DNA of 64,000 nucleotides from Ilyomonas sp964249755 (GCA_964249755.1 CAXUDB010000002.1:496001-560000); one strand, 5' to 3'. Shown: positions 17,747-26,747, counted from the first letter of the stretch. Notes: generated by a model from the letters alone, not told the origin. Numbers and translations: made by a program.

Positions 17747-17977
17747 ATTGCAATGTCCACGCGCGGCGCATTGGCATCCACGCGATGCAGAGCAACACCA
17801 ACGCGCCGCGCGTTGAAGGCAACGGCAGGTGCGTTGGTGTCAACGCGAAGCGCGTGGATGTTCCCACATTGTGCGTTGACCTTGCTGTGCACTGCGTTGA
17901 CGCCAACGCGCATTGCGTTGGTGCTCCTGCGGCGCGCGTTGAGGGCAACGCGCTTTGCGTTGACGCCAACGTGAAAT
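17747..17977. repeat. Eleven-unit 21-bp tandem repeat of small palindromes
   Basis: The hexamer GCGTTG or a close variant recurs at exact 21-base steps, at 17810, 17831, 17852 (GCGTGG), 17873, 17894, 17915, 17936 and 17957; degenerate units precede at 17747, 17768 and 17789. The consensus is about GCGTTGRNGNCAACGCGNNNT. Within a unit GCGTTG pairs with CAACGC across four bases, so each full unit can form a small hairpin. Because 21 is a multiple of 3, several frames stay open. In one plus frame the array encodes heptapeptides such as CVDANAH, CVGVNAK and RVEGNAL, and that frame stops (TAG, 17977-17979) right at the array's end. The region is far more GC-rich than its flanks. Function unknown. 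Confidence 0.85.
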
Positions 17978-18081
17978 AGGTGAACCTCCTTTTTCGCTAC
18001 GCGGGAAGCATCGGCAAAGCAACAGAGTCATTCGTTTGTAAGGATCGTTATTCTATTATTCATTTATAAATCAAATTGTTT

Positions 18082-18693
18082 ATGCAGGATTATATTCCAA
18101 GAAAAGAAAACAATCTCATTCCCTGGTCGGATAACCTGAAAGATAAAATAGAAGGATATGCCGGTGTGTTGGATTTAACACAGGATGAGGTGAAGCTGGT
18201 AACAGAGTCGTGTGCTAATATTGATAAAGGAATTACCAGCGCTACCGCAGCCAGCGCAGCAGCCCGCAAAGCGGCTAAGGAGAAAAAGATAATGATTAAA
18301 AAAAGTGAAACTTCTTTGCGCACCGTCATTCAGCGCATCAAGAAAAGCGAAGGCTATACTTTGTCTATTGGTGAAGATTTAAATATTATTGGTTCGGATG
18401 ATCCCATCAATCCGGATGATTATAAAACAAAGCTGAGCGCCAAGGTGCTGCCCGGCAAAGTGTGCATTCGTTTTATAAAGAAAGGCGTGGAGGGCGTGAA
18501 CATTTACGGCCGCGCCATTGGAAGTGACAAATGGATTAAATTAGATTTCGCCAGCCGCAGCCCGTATGCCGATAAGCGCCCGCTGGCTGTAGCCGGCACT
18601 GCCGAGGTGCGCCAATATATGGCCATCGGCGTGCTGAAGGATACGGAGATTGGGTTGATGAGCGATATACTGGAGGTAGTATATGGCGGATAA
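18082..18693 (+). CDS. Uncharacterised protein with fibronectin-like C-terminal half
   Basis: A 203-residue protein starting at the ATG at 18082, two codons after a TTG in the same frame. The N-terminal half (about 1-95) is predicted helical and Ala/Lys-rich (TAASAAARKAAKEKKIMIKK), ending in TVIQRIKKSEGYT. The C-terminal half (about 120-203) looks like a beta sandwich of fibronectin type III kind (KVCIRFIKKGVEGVNIYGRA, SPYADKRPL, EVRQYMAIGVLKDTEIGLMS). No signal peptide is evident. I recall similar uncharacterised proteins in Bacteroidota and environmental bacteria but know no function. It sits between the 21-bp repeat array and a strong terminator, so it is probably monocistronic. Confidence 0.75.
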   Translation: MQDYIPRKENNLIPWSDNLKDKIEGYAGVLDLTQDEVKLVTESCANIDKGITSATAASAAARKAAKEKKIMIKKSETSLRTVIQRIKKSEGYTLSIGEDLNIIGSDDPINPDDYKTKLSAKVLPGKVCIRFIKKGVEGVNIYGRAIGSDKWIKLDFASRSPYADKRPLAVAGTAEVRQYMAIGVLKDTEIGLMSDILEVVYGG

Positions 18694-18724
18694 ACGCCGG
18701 GTTCTGTTCCTGTAAATAAGTAGC

Positions 18725-18766
18725 ATCGTCCCGGCAGAAATGTTTTTCGCCGGGACGATTTATTTC
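18725..18766 (+). terminator. Hairpin terminator after the fibronectin-like gene
   Basis: A perfect 11-bp stem, ATCGTCCCGGC (18725-18735) with GCCGGGACGAT (18749-18759), encloses a 13-base loop and is followed by a T-rich stretch (TTATTTC). Confidence 0.82.
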
Positions 18767-18800
18767 TGCGCCGCTGCTTCTTCTTGTTTTCTATACCCTT

Positions 18801-18808
18801 TACTTTTG
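18801..18808 (+). promoter_or_regulatory. Candidate -7 element (TACTTTTG) for the ydcF-like gene
   Basis: TACTTTTG is an exact TAnnTTTG match ending 8 bases before the ATG at 18817, implying a very short or absent 5' leader. A TTG lies at 18784-18786, closer than the usual spacing, so the -33 match is weak. Confidence 0.45.
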
Positions 18809-18816
18809 CTCCTTCT

Positions 18817-19470
18817 ATGCTTACCGAAGAACTTATTTCGCTTGCCCGCATTGTATGGGATTATCACCACGTCAATCATACCATCACTCCCTCCGATGCC
18901 ATTTTTGCCCTGGGCAGCCACGATACCCGCGTTGCTGATAGAGCCGCACAGTTATATCTCGGTGGCTATGCGCCGCTGCTCATCTTTGCGGGCGGTTTGG
19001 GCAGGCTGACGGAGGGTTTGTTTACCGAAAGCGAAGCCGATCTGTTTGCCCGCATTGCAAGGGAAAAGGGCGTGCCCGCAGAAGCAATCCTGCTTGAAAA
19101 CCGCAGCACCAACACCGGAGAAAACGTAATCCTGGTAAAAGCCTTGCTGAAAGAGCGAAACCTCGACCCACAAACGTTTATCCTCGTGCAGAAGCCGTAT
19201 ATGGAGCGCCGCACCTTCGCTACGTTTGCCAAACAATGGCCGGAGAAAGAATTTAGAGTGACTTCGCCCCAAATCTCTTTTGATGATTACCCCACGGAAG
19301 ACATTCCCTTAGAGCAGGTGATACAGATAATGGTGGGCGATCTGCAGCGCATTAAACTGTACCCGGCAAAAGGTTTTCAAATCTATCAGGAGATACCGGG
19401 TACGGTTTGGGAGGCTTATGAAAGATTGGTTCAATTGGGTTTTAACCAGCAGTTGGCTAAGGAAGAGTAG
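18817..19470 (+). CDS. YdcF/SanA/ElyC-family (DUF218) protein
   Basis: A 217-residue protein from the ATG at 18817; a longer frame from a TTG at 18784 would begin upstream of the promoter-like element and is less likely. The family pattern is clear: DAIFALGSHDTRVADRAAQLY, LLIFAGGLGRLTEGLF, then ESEADLFARIAREKGVPAEAILLENRS, the NTGENV loop and LVQKPYMERRTFATF. E. coli YdcF binds S-adenosylmethionine in vitro and the family has a Rossmann-like fold; related SanA and ElyC proteins affect envelope integrity. The substrate here is unknown. No signal peptide or membrane anchor is present, unlike SanA, so it resembles YdcF. It converges with the exonuclease-GIY-YIG gene 18 bases downstream. Confidence 0.85.
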   Translation: MLTEELISLARIVWDYHHVNHTITPSDAIFALGSHDTRVADRAAQLYLGGYAPLLIFAGGLGRLTEGLFTESEADLFARIAREKGVPAEAILLENRSTNTGENVILVKALLKERNLDPQTFILVQKPYMERRTFATFAKQWPEKEFRVTSPQISFDDYPTEDIPLEQVIQIMVGDLQRIKLYPAKGFQIYQEIPGTVWEAYERLVQLGFNQQLAKEE

Positions 19471-19488
19471 AGCGTTGGCCTTATTGGT

Positions 19489-20832
19489 TTAAACGGCTTC
19501 CATCACCTTCTCGTCAAAGCGCTTCACTTTATCGGGATACTTCGTAATGAAGGTAGCAATCATGCTCCGGATCACTTCATTTTCCGCATATGGCGTGATG
19601 CGGTCTTTCAGTTCTTCAATGGAGAAAACGGGCTCTTCGTCCAGCAAACCCATGCCGTAAAATTTGCCCCGCTCTACCATCACCACGCTCCATTGGTTGC
19701 CGCGCAAAGCTTCCGCAATCACATAGGTTTCCTTCTGCTGTTCTATCCATTGCAGGGCGCTGTTCACCTTGTTGTTGTATTCTTCTACATCTTCGTTTGC
19801 CGGCGGCGCCGTGGTATCTAAAAAACAAAGTCCAGCATCGAGCCCGAAATCTTTTACCAGCTTCCACAAAATGCGGTAGCCCTCGGTTTTGTTGCTGAAG
19901 GTAATGATGGGGTGAAGGTGCTTCCGTTTCTTATCCATCGCCAGGCGCAGGTAGCCGCGGTTGTCCTCATACATATAAATGGCAAACTGCCACTCCAGCT
20001 TCTTCTGGCTGTAGTTGTATTGGGGCCACAGGCGTTTAATCTCGATACTCTCAAACAGGTAGGCGGTAAATTCGGTTGGCGTTTCTTTATAAGTGATGGC
20101 ATGGATCTGTTTGAGAAAGCCCTGCCGCTTGCTGCCGGTATCGAAGCCGGTAAAATGGCTCACCACGCGCTGCTTGATGCTCTTGGCTTTGCCCACATAA
20201 ATCACTTTGCCCTTCGCATCGTGGAAGTAGTATACGCCCGGCACATAAGGCAGGTTGGCCACATGTTCTTTGGGTAAATTGGCAGGCAGTATCTGCTCGC
20301 GGTTGTCTTTCTTCAGGTACTCTTTTATCAGTTTGGTGCCGCTTGCGCGGATAATCATGTCGAACAGGATAGCCGTGGCTTCGGCATCGCCGGTAGCACG
20401 ATGGCGCTCGCCGTTCATAATGTTCAGCTCCCCGCACAGCGCATCCAGCCCATACTTTTTAAAACCCGGGAAGGCAGTGCGGCTGAGCCTGACGGTGCAA
20501 AGCTTGCGGGCATTGAATTCAAGACCGGCTTCCTTTAAATGATATTTGATGAAGGAGTAATCGAAGTTTACATTATGCGCGATGAAGATGCGCCCTTCGA
20601 GATGATTGAAAACGGTTTCGGCAATGTGGGAGAAAGGGGGGGCTTCGCTTACCATCTCGTTGGTAATGCCGGTGAGCGCCGCCACAAAGCGGGGGATAGG
20701 ATAGCCGGGGTTGACGAGCGAAGAATACCTGCCTTCTATTTCCTTTCCATTGTGCAGCACGATGGCAATCTCTGTAATGCCGTTGCTGTGCGCGTGGCTG
20801 CCCGTCGTTTCAATGTCTACTATCGCGTACAT
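19489..20832 (-). CDS. DnaQ-like 3'-5' exonuclease fused to a GIY-YIG nuclease domain
   Basis: A 447-residue protein from the ATG at 20832. Residues 1-160 are a DEDDh exonuclease like the proofreading epsilon subunit: DIETTG (Asp6, Glu8), HNVNFDYSF (Asp91) and HRATGD (His144, Asp149). Residues about 196-275 are a GIY-YIG domain as in UvrC and Cho (PGVYYFHDAKGKVIYVGKAK, then RVVSHF). A further region of about 170 residues, with AIYMYEDNRGYLRLAM, has no domain I recognise. The fusion suggests structure-specific DNA cleavage followed by end trimming in repair, as in Mycobacterium Cho-type proteins that join the same two domains. The frame extends to 20910, but a promoter-like element at 20878-20885 favours the start used. 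Confidence 0.88.
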   Translation of the reverse strand: MYAIVDIETTGSHAHSNGITEIAIVLHNGKEIEGRYSSLVNPGYPIPRFVAALTGITNEMVSEAPPFSHIAETVFNHLEGRIFIAHNVNFDYSFIKYHLKEAGLEFNARKLCTVRLSRTAFPGFKKYGLDALCGELNIMNGERHRATGDAEATAILFDMIIRASGTKLIKEYLKKDNREQILPANLPKEHVANLPYVPGVYYFHDAKGKVIYVGKAKSIKQRVVSHFTGFDTGSKRQGFLKQIHAITYKETPTEFTAYLFESIEIKRLWPQYNYSQKKLEWQFAIYMYEDNRGYLRLAMDKKRKHLHPIITFSNKTEGYRILWKLVKDFGLDAGLCFLDTTAPPANEDVEEYNNKVNSALQWIEQQKETYVIAEALRGNQWSVVMVERGKFYGMGLLDEEPVFSIEELKDRITPYAENEVIRSMIATFITKYPDKVKRFDEKVMEAV

Positions 20833-20877
20833 ATCCTCTTTCTCTTTCGTCTCCTTGTGCAGGACAACAAATTTATT

Positions 20878-20885
20878 GGAAAATA
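20878..20885 (-). promoter_or_regulatory. Candidate -7 element (TAAATTTG) for the exonuclease-GIY-YIG gene
   Basis: The plus-strand CAAATTTA reads TAAATTTG on the minus strand, 46 bases before the ATG at 20832. No well-spaced -33 TTG was found. Confidence 0.4.
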
Positions 20886-20994
20886 AGACAATGTTTTTTG
20901 TAAAAAGCAAAAGCTGAATAAAAAAGCATTTCAGTCTCTGGCCCTCAACACACCGCTCCTTGCCATCTTCCCCCTTATTTTGTATATTTATCCA

Positions 20995-22857
20995 ATGGCA
21001 TCAGAGAATCAGAATTTCAGGGATAAACAAGCGCAGCGCAACGCCAGCCAGCAACCGTTAAATTTTAAAGACAAGCTTTCCTCGCTCCGCAACCTGCCGC
21101 GCTTCTTCCGCCTGGTGTGGCAAACGAGCAAAAGCATGACGCTCATTAATGCGGCACTGCGTATTGTTCGCTCGGCAACGCCCGTGGCTATCTTGTATAT
21201 AGGCAAATTAATTATAGACGAAGTAGTCCGCATCAGCCATCAGCCCGGCGCTGTTTCGCACACCCGTTTGTGGGAGCTCGTAGGCGCTGAGTTTGCCCTT
21301 GCCATCGCTTCCGATGCGCTAAGCCGCGCTATTACCCTCATGGATAGCCTGTTGGGCGATCTGTTCTCCAACCATACCTCCGTAAAAATCATGCAGCACG
21401 CCGCCACGCTCGATCTGGACCAGTTTGAAAACAGTGAATTCTACGACAAGCTGGAGCGCGCCCGCGTGCAAACCACCGGCCGCACCATCCTGCTCTCGCA
21501 GGTGCTCAGCCAGGTGCAGGACCTCATCACCATGGGCTTCCTTGCCGCCGGGTTGCTGGCCTTCAATCCATGGCTCATCCTGTTGCTGGCGGTTGCGGTC
21601 ATCCCTGCCTTCATCGGCGAGTCTTATTTCAACGACCGCTCTTATGCGCTCTCGCGCCGGCAAACCCCGCAGCGCCGAGAGCTCGATTACATGCGTTTCT
21701 TGGGCGCCAGCGACGAAACCGCCAAAGAAGTAAAGCTCTTCGGCTTGTCTTCCTTCCTAATCAACCGCTTCACGGCGCTGGCCAACCAGTTTTACACCGA
21801 TAATAAAAAGCTCGCCATCAGCCGTAGCGGGTGGGGCACGTTGCTTTCGGTGCTGGGCAGCGCGGGCTACTATGCAGCTTATCTCTTTATCATCGGGCAA
21901 GCCATCACCGGAGCTATCACCATCGGCACGCTTACTTTTCTTGCAGGCTCCTTCCGCCAATTGCGCAGCGGGCTTGAGGGCATCCTCATCCGTTTCACCA
22001 GCGTATCGCAGGGTGCAGTTTACCTTACCGATTTCTTCGATTTCTTTACCATACAGCCCCGCATCCGCCAGCCGCTACAACCCCTTCCTTTTCCTAAAAA
22101 AGTAGAGCAGGGGTTCGTGTTTGAAAATGTGGGCTTTAAATACAGCAACAGCAACAAATGGGCAAACCGCCACTTGTCGTTCACGCTTCATCCAAACGAA
22201 AAGCTGGCCCTGGTGGGCGAAAACGGCGCCGGCAAAACCACGCTGGTAAAGCTGCTGGCGCGATTGTATGACCCCGCCGAAGGGCGCATCCTTCTCGATG
22301 GCATTGATCTGCGTGAATATGACCTGAATGACCTGCGCCGCAATGTAGGCGTCATCTTCCAGGATTTTATCCGCTACCAGATGAGTGCTGCGCAAAACAT
22401 TGCCGTCGGCTATATAGAAGAAGCCGATGACCGTCCTCTTATTATATCATCGGCAGAGCAAAGCCTTGCCGACCCCGTTATCCAGAGCCTGCCACTGCAA
22501 TACGACCAGGCACTGGGTCGCCGTTTCAATGAAGGCGTTGAGCTGTCGGGCGGCGAGTGGCAGAAGATCGCACTGGCAAGGGCCTACATGAAGGATGCAC
22601 AGCTCCTCATTCTCGACGAGCCTACCGCTGCCCTTGATGCCCGCGCCGAATATGAGGTGTTTCTCCGCTTTGCCGATTTAACACAGGGAAAGATGGCGGT
22701 GCTCATCTCCCACCGCTTCTCCACCGTGCGCATGGCCAACCGTATCCTCGTGCTGGAAAAGGGGCAGTTGCTGGAAATTGGCAGCCACGAAGAACTGCTG
22801 GCGCAGAACGGCCGCTACGCCGAATTGTTTCAGTTGCAGGCGATGGGGTATCGGTAG
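20995..22857 (+). CDS. ABC transporter, fused permease and ATP-binding protein
   Basis: A 620-residue half-transporter with an ABC exporter layout. A membrane domain occupies about residues 50-345 with hydrophobic helices such as MGFLAAGLLAFNPWLILLL and GYYAAYLFIIGQAITGAITI. The nucleotide-binding domain contains Walker A GENGAGKTT (Lys414), the signature LSGGEWQK (about 516), Walker B LLILDEPTAALD and the H-loop VLISHRFSTV. It would work as a homodimer, since no second half is adjacent. The substrate is unknown; such exporters carry lipids, peptides or drugs. The gene is visibly GC-richer than the polysaccharide cluster further right. The ATG at 20995 was preferred to a TTG at 20980. A terminator follows. 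Confidence 0.92.
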   Translation: MASENQNFRDKQAQRNASQQPLNFKDKLSSLRNLPRFFRLVWQTSKSMTLINAALRIVRSATPVAILYIGKLIIDEVVRISHQPGAVSHTRLWELVGAEFALAIASDALSRAITLMDSLLGDLFSNHTSVKIMQHAATLDLDQFENSEFYDKLERARVQTTGRTILLSQVLSQVQDLITMGFLAAGLLAFNPWLILLLAVAVIPAFIGESYFNDRSYALSRRQTPQRRELDYMRFLGASDETAKEVKLFGLSSFLINRFTALANQFYTDNKKLAISRSGWGTLLSVLGSAGYYAAYLFIIGQAITGAITIGTLTFLAGSFRQLRSGLEGILIRFTSVSQGAVYLTDFFDFFTIQPRIRQPLQPLPFPKKVEQGFVFENVGFKYSNSNKWANRHLSFTLHPNEKLALVGENGAGKTTLVKLLARLYDPAEGRILLDGIDLREYDLNDLRRNVGVIFQDFIRYQMSAAQNIAVGYIEEADDRPLIISSAEQSLADPVIQSLPLQYDQALGRRFNEGVELSGGEWQKIALARAYMKDAQLLILDEPTAALDARAEYEVFLRFADLTQGKMAVLISHRFSTVRMANRILVLEKGQLLEIGSHEELLAQNGRYAELFQLQAMGYR

Positions 22858-22974
22858 GTGGGACTGCCGGGTGGTTTTATCAGATAGCAAAAGCAAAATT
22901 GTGTTTACAAGTAAAATAGTGGTGCAGAAATAAAGTTCGGATAAAATAGAAGTCAGTAGGGTTTCTACAATTAT

Positions 22975-23012
22975 AAAAAAGGCAATCCCATTCAGATGGG
23001 GTTGCCTTTTTT
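22975..23012 (+). terminator. Bidirectional-type terminator hairpin after the ABC exporter
   Basis: AAAAAAGGCAATCCCA (22975-22990) pairs with TGGGGTTGCCTTTTTT (22997-23012), one G-U pair, around a 6-base loop. The A tract on the left and T tract on the right fit a terminator usable from either side. Confidence 0.85.
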
Positions 23013-23639
23013 GTTTTTATACTTTTTATGAAGCACGAAAGGAACCGGCATTACCTCAGGAAAAGCCTTGTTTAAAGGTTAAAGCACTTGTAAGGAAAAA
23101 AGCATTTTTCAAGGTGATTCCTCCCCACAAAAACAAAATATTGTGAAGGAAAATAAAAATAAATTTTACCAGGTAGAGTTGTTCAAAGTTTTGATGAACA
23201 AAATACACTTACTAAAACTTGTTGAGCAACAGGTGTCTTTAGTACAGTTTATATGTGTTATTGAAAATAAATAGTGTTTTTGGAACACTTATTCAGGGTG
23301 TAGAAAATTGTACACTTTTTTATTTATGGAATGGTTATTGACAATTGCGAGCCGCAAAACCAACCACAAACCGCTTATACAGAACACCAAAGCAAGGCGG
23401 CAATCTTTCTTTTGAAGTTGTTCTTACAAAAAACAGGAGCGTTTTCCGCAGGGGTGCATTAGGGATAATGCAGGCAGGAAAAACAAAGTCAAAGCAGTCA
23501 GTATTGAAGCATTACAAACCGGGGTACAGCATACTATTTCAAAATATGGTTCACCACAGTGTGGCGAACGAAATATCTGTACCTACTCAAGAATTCATAT
23601 CAGGAACAAAATAGCCATTGTTTAAATAGTAAAGTATCT
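23013..23639. other. Long AT-rich region before the first beta-helix gene
   Basis: About 630 bp with no gene I trust. An 89-codon frame at 23345-23614 lacks family features. The region runs directly to the ATG at 23640 and probably carries a distant promoter and long leader for it. I see no exact -7 element close to the start and no clear riboswitch fold. Confidence 0.4.
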
Positions 23640-26600
23640 ATGAAAAAATTCATTTTACCGCTTCTTTTCGTGCATTTAGCTATGGTAGTAAATGCTGCCA
23701 CGTATTATTTTTCTGCCTCCTCAGGCGATGATTCCAGAACTTCAGCACAAGCACAGAACTCGGCTACGCCGTGGAAAACCATTGGCAAGCTGAATGCAAT
23801 CATGAGCACGCTAAGAGCAGGCGACCAGGTGTTGTTCAAAAGAGGAGAAGCTTTCGACGGTGGCATTGTCGTTACTGTTTCGGGTAATAGCAGTGCGTCT
23901 ATTTTTTTTGGCGCTTATGGGTCGGGAAACAGACCTATCATCAGTGGCTTCTCAGCCTTGATGAACTGGAAGCAAGTGAATGGCAATATTTGGGAGTGTC
24001 CGTTCTGGCAGCCTACCGGCAAAGAAAGTATGGTGATGAAAAACGGAAAACAGCAGGCTATTGGTCGCTACCCGAACCGAAACGCTTCCAATGGTGGCTA
24101 TCTGGTTATTGACTCGCATGTTGGTCTGACGCAGATCACCAGCTCGCAGCTTCCTTCCTCTCCCAACTGGACGGGTGCTGACATTGCCATTCGTAAAAAC
24201 CGCTGGGTGATAGACAGAAGCACAGTTACTTCTCACTCAGGTACAACGATCAATTTTATTTCGGGTTCAGACAATACCATTACTGATAAGTATGGTTTCT
24301 TTATTGAAAATAGTCCTAACACACTTGATCAGGATGGCGAATGGTGGTATGACAGAAGCCGCACCAAACTGCAGATGTATTTTGCCGATAACAACCCAAA
24401 TGCTTATACCCTGCGTGGTAGTACGGTTGAATCAATCGTAACTATTTCTTTTCAAAACTATTTGACTTTTGATAACCTGACTTTCCAGGGTGGCAACCAA
24501 TACGGCTTCAACCTAACCAATTCAAGTTATATTAAGATCAATTCCTGCGATATCAATCTTAGTGGTATCAATGCCATCCAAGGCTTAAGTTCGGGAAACG
24601 TAACGGTGAGCAATTCAACAATTAATGATGCCAACAATAATGGCATTAACCTATATTGGAATTGTTCCAATGCTACGATCACGAATAATAAAGTGAACAG
24701 AACTGCTTTGATACCTGGCATGAGCCAGAACAGCACCGGCACTTTCCAGGGTATCAACTTAAGAGGCGATAACAACCTGATACAATACAATGAAGTGGAC
24801 AGCACCGGCGCCAACGGCATTCACTTTGAAGGCGATTACAGCACCGTACAAAACAATTTTGTAAACGTATTCGGACTTACGGCTGATGACTGCGGAGGTA
24901 TCTATACAGGTCAGGGAAATGGCACTTACACTACCTATAATAGCAAGTCTATCATCGGCAATATTGTACTGAATGGCGTAGGTGCTCCGGCAGGAACAAA
25001 CGATGTGGCGGGAACTTCTTATCCGGCTACACAGGGTATTTATTTAGATGCCAACACCAACCACATTATGGTGTCGGGAAACACGGTAGCCAACTGCGGA
25101 CAAGCCGGTATCTTTAATAACAATACAACTTATTCTAACATCTTAAATAACACGCTTTATAATAACGGTAAAGAACAGTTGCTAGCCGTGCGCCAGCAAA
25201 ATCCGGAAAGCAGCGTGAATATAAGAGGCAATATACTGTTTGCGAAAACAGTTTCCCAGTTGACCATGAAAGTAGAAAGTTATTATGGCAGCAATAACCT
25301 GTCAGGCTTAGGCACAGTTGACAGCAACTATCATTGCCGCCCGTTAGACAATAATTATCTTTTCTACGACATGTATTTGTCCGGCAGTACTTATATTTCT
25401 TCGTACGAAAATATGAGCACCTGGAATTCTAAATTTGGTTTCGACCCGCATTCCAAGACTGCGCCGGCTTTAATTCCTGCTTTCACTTCCAGCAATGCAT
25501 CCGGCGTGAATAAATATACAAACGGAGCGTACAATACAAGCGTGAGTGATGTAGGCTCTTTTGCTTCTACCGGCGATATTTCGAAGGTATGGGTAGCCAA
25601 TAGGATAGATGCGGGTACGATGCAGGTTACCTCAAACACATATTCTTCCAACAACAATTACATGCTGACATTGCCGCTTAATTCAAGCATCACAGCAGGA
25701 AAAACCTACCTGCTGACACTCAGTTTGCAAGGCAGCAACAGCAATGCTCCGATGACGGTATACCTGCGTCAGACTACTTCCCCACAGATTGATCTGACCT
25801 CCAGAACAATGGTTCCGATTTCGATTACACGACAGGATATAAAATTAGGATTTACAGCTACCGCATCAGCTACAAATGCAGCAATAGAGCTTGATGTGGC
25901 AGCACCGAACGGCGCTGTTTGGGTGGATAACGTAAACCTGCAGGAAGCTACCATTACGCCAACCAATCCGGATGATTACATGGTATTTGCCTATAACGCC
26001 ACTTCAAGTAATGTACAGGTTTCGCTTGACAAGAATTATAAATACCTGGATGCAACCGGAAAGCAGTATAATAACAACACAACCTTAAAGCCATATACAT
26101 CTGTGGTTTTATTTAAACAATTGGGCACTGGCACCGCTAAAGTTGCTTCCGAGCAAGTTATGAATGTGCAGGGTAACTTGGTGGATGCTTCATCAGCCAC
26201 CAATTATGCTAACACCAGCACTTCTTCTACGGCACTTAGCTGGCAGGTAGATAACCAAAGCAGCACTGCTTCTTACTACGAAGTAGAACGTTCAACCGAT
26301 GGCACCGCCTTTACAAAACTTGGCAAAGCATCTGCAAAAGGGAGTGATGTTTCGGCTACGTATCAATACAGCGATGCCACACCGGCAGGAGGCAAGAATT
26401 ACTACCGCGTTACGCAGTATGATGAAAAAGGTACTGCTGTGGTAAGTAAGATGATAATGGTGAACAATATCAGCTTTACAATCAATCCGAATCCTGCACG
26501 TGATGTGATTCATCTTACGTTCGACCAGACAATCAATGCAAGTGATCATTTAGGCAAAGACGTGGTTATCCGCACCACATCAGGCGCTACAGTAAAGACT

Positions 26601-26729
26601 ATCCAGTTGCCTTCTACCAATAACCTGAACAGGGTGGATATGAATGTAGCAGAACTGAAGCCGGGTATGTATATACTGACCCTCACTTCGGAAGGAAAAA
26701 CCTTCAGTAAATCATTCCTGAAACAATAG
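23640..26729 (+). CDS. T9SS-exported parallel beta-helix protein, copy 1
   Basis: A 1029-residue secreted protein from the ATG at 23640, giving the signal peptide KKFILPLLFVHLAMVVNA. A right-handed beta-helix (pectate-lyase/NosD-like) runs about 40-540, opening with the SGDDSRTSAQAQN and TPWKTIGKLNAI motif common in such enzymes. Asn-rich coils follow (TINDANNNGINLYWNCSNATI), then DDCGGIYTGQG. Residues about 680-800 resemble a carbohydrate-binding jellyroll (TYLLTLSLQGSNSNAPMTVYL, then GAVWVDNVNLQEA). An FN3/Ig-like part (WQVDNQSSTASYYEVERSTDG) leads to a type A T9SS sorting domain (INPNPARDVIHLTF to GMYILTLTSEGKTFSKSF). It may be a polysaccharide lyase, glycosidase or adhesin; no catalytic residues could be assigned. 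Confidence 0.88.
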   Translation: MKKFILPLLFVHLAMVVNAATYYFSASSGDDSRTSAQAQNSATPWKTIGKLNAIMSTLRAGDQVLFKRGEAFDGGIVVTVSGNSSASIFFGAYGSGNRPIISGFSALMNWKQVNGNIWECPFWQPTGKESMVMKNGKQQAIGRYPNRNASNGGYLVIDSHVGLTQITSSQLPSSPNWTGADIAIRKNRWVIDRSTVTSHSGTTINFISGSDNTITDKYGFFIENSPNTLDQDGEWWYDRSRTKLQMYFADNNPNAYTLRGSTVESIVTISFQNYLTFDNLTFQGGNQYGFNLTNSSYIKINSCDINLSGINAIQGLSSGNVTVSNSTINDANNNGINLYWNCSNATITNNKVNRTALIPGMSQNSTGTFQGINLRGDNNLIQYNEVDSTGANGIHFEGDYSTVQNNFVNVFGLTADDCGGIYTGQGNGTYTTYNSKSIIGNIVLNGVGAPAGTNDVAGTSYPATQGIYLDANTNHIMVSGNTVANCGQAGIFNNNTTYSNILNNTLYNNGKEQLLAVRQQNPESSVNIRGNILFAKTVSQLTMKVESYYGSNNLSGLGTVDSNYHCRPLDNNYLFYDMYLSGSTYISSYENMSTWNSKFGFDPHSKTAPALIPAFTSSNASGVNKYTNGAYNTSVSDVGSFASTGDISKVWVANRIDAGTMQVTSNTYSSNNNYMLTLPLNSSITAGKTYLLTLSLQGSNSNAPMTVYLRQTTSPQIDLTSRTMVPISITRQDIKLGFTATASATNAAIELDVAAPNGAVWVDNVNLQEATITPTNPDDYMVFAYNATSSNVQVSLDKNYKYLDATGKQYNNNTTLKPYTSVVLFKQLGTGTAKVASEQVMNVQGNLVDASSATNYANTSTSSTALSWQVDNQSSTASYYEVERSTDGTAFTKLGKASAKGSDVSATYQYSDATPAGGKNYYRVTQYDEKGTAVVSKMIMVNNISFTINPNPARDVIHLTFDQTINASDHLGKDVVIRTTSGATVKTIQLPSTNNLNRVDMNVAELKPGMYILTLTSEGKTFSKSFLKQ
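24762..24804 (+). repeat. 43-bp exact direct repeat shared with copy 2 (first instance)
   Basis: The 43 bases here are identical to 28411-28453 in the downstream paralog. They begin AGAGGCGATAACAACCTGAT and encode RGDNNLIQYNEVDS in both proteins. Flanking bases differ between the two sites. Confidence 0.9.
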
Positions 26730-26747
26730 CAGTTAAAAGAAAATAAT

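Noticed and set aside
17747..17977. CRISPR array
   Set aside because: Units are 21 bp directly abutting with no variable spacers and no cas genes near; this is a tandem repeat.
17598..18031. Several minus- and plus-strand frames across the repeat array (including 123-, 71-, 73- and 63-codon ones)
   Set aside because: A 21-base period keeps several frames open at once; none has independent support.
23345..23614. 89-codon open frame before beta-helix copy 1
   Set aside because: No recognisable family, no promoter element, and its end overlaps the leader of the next gene; likely chance.
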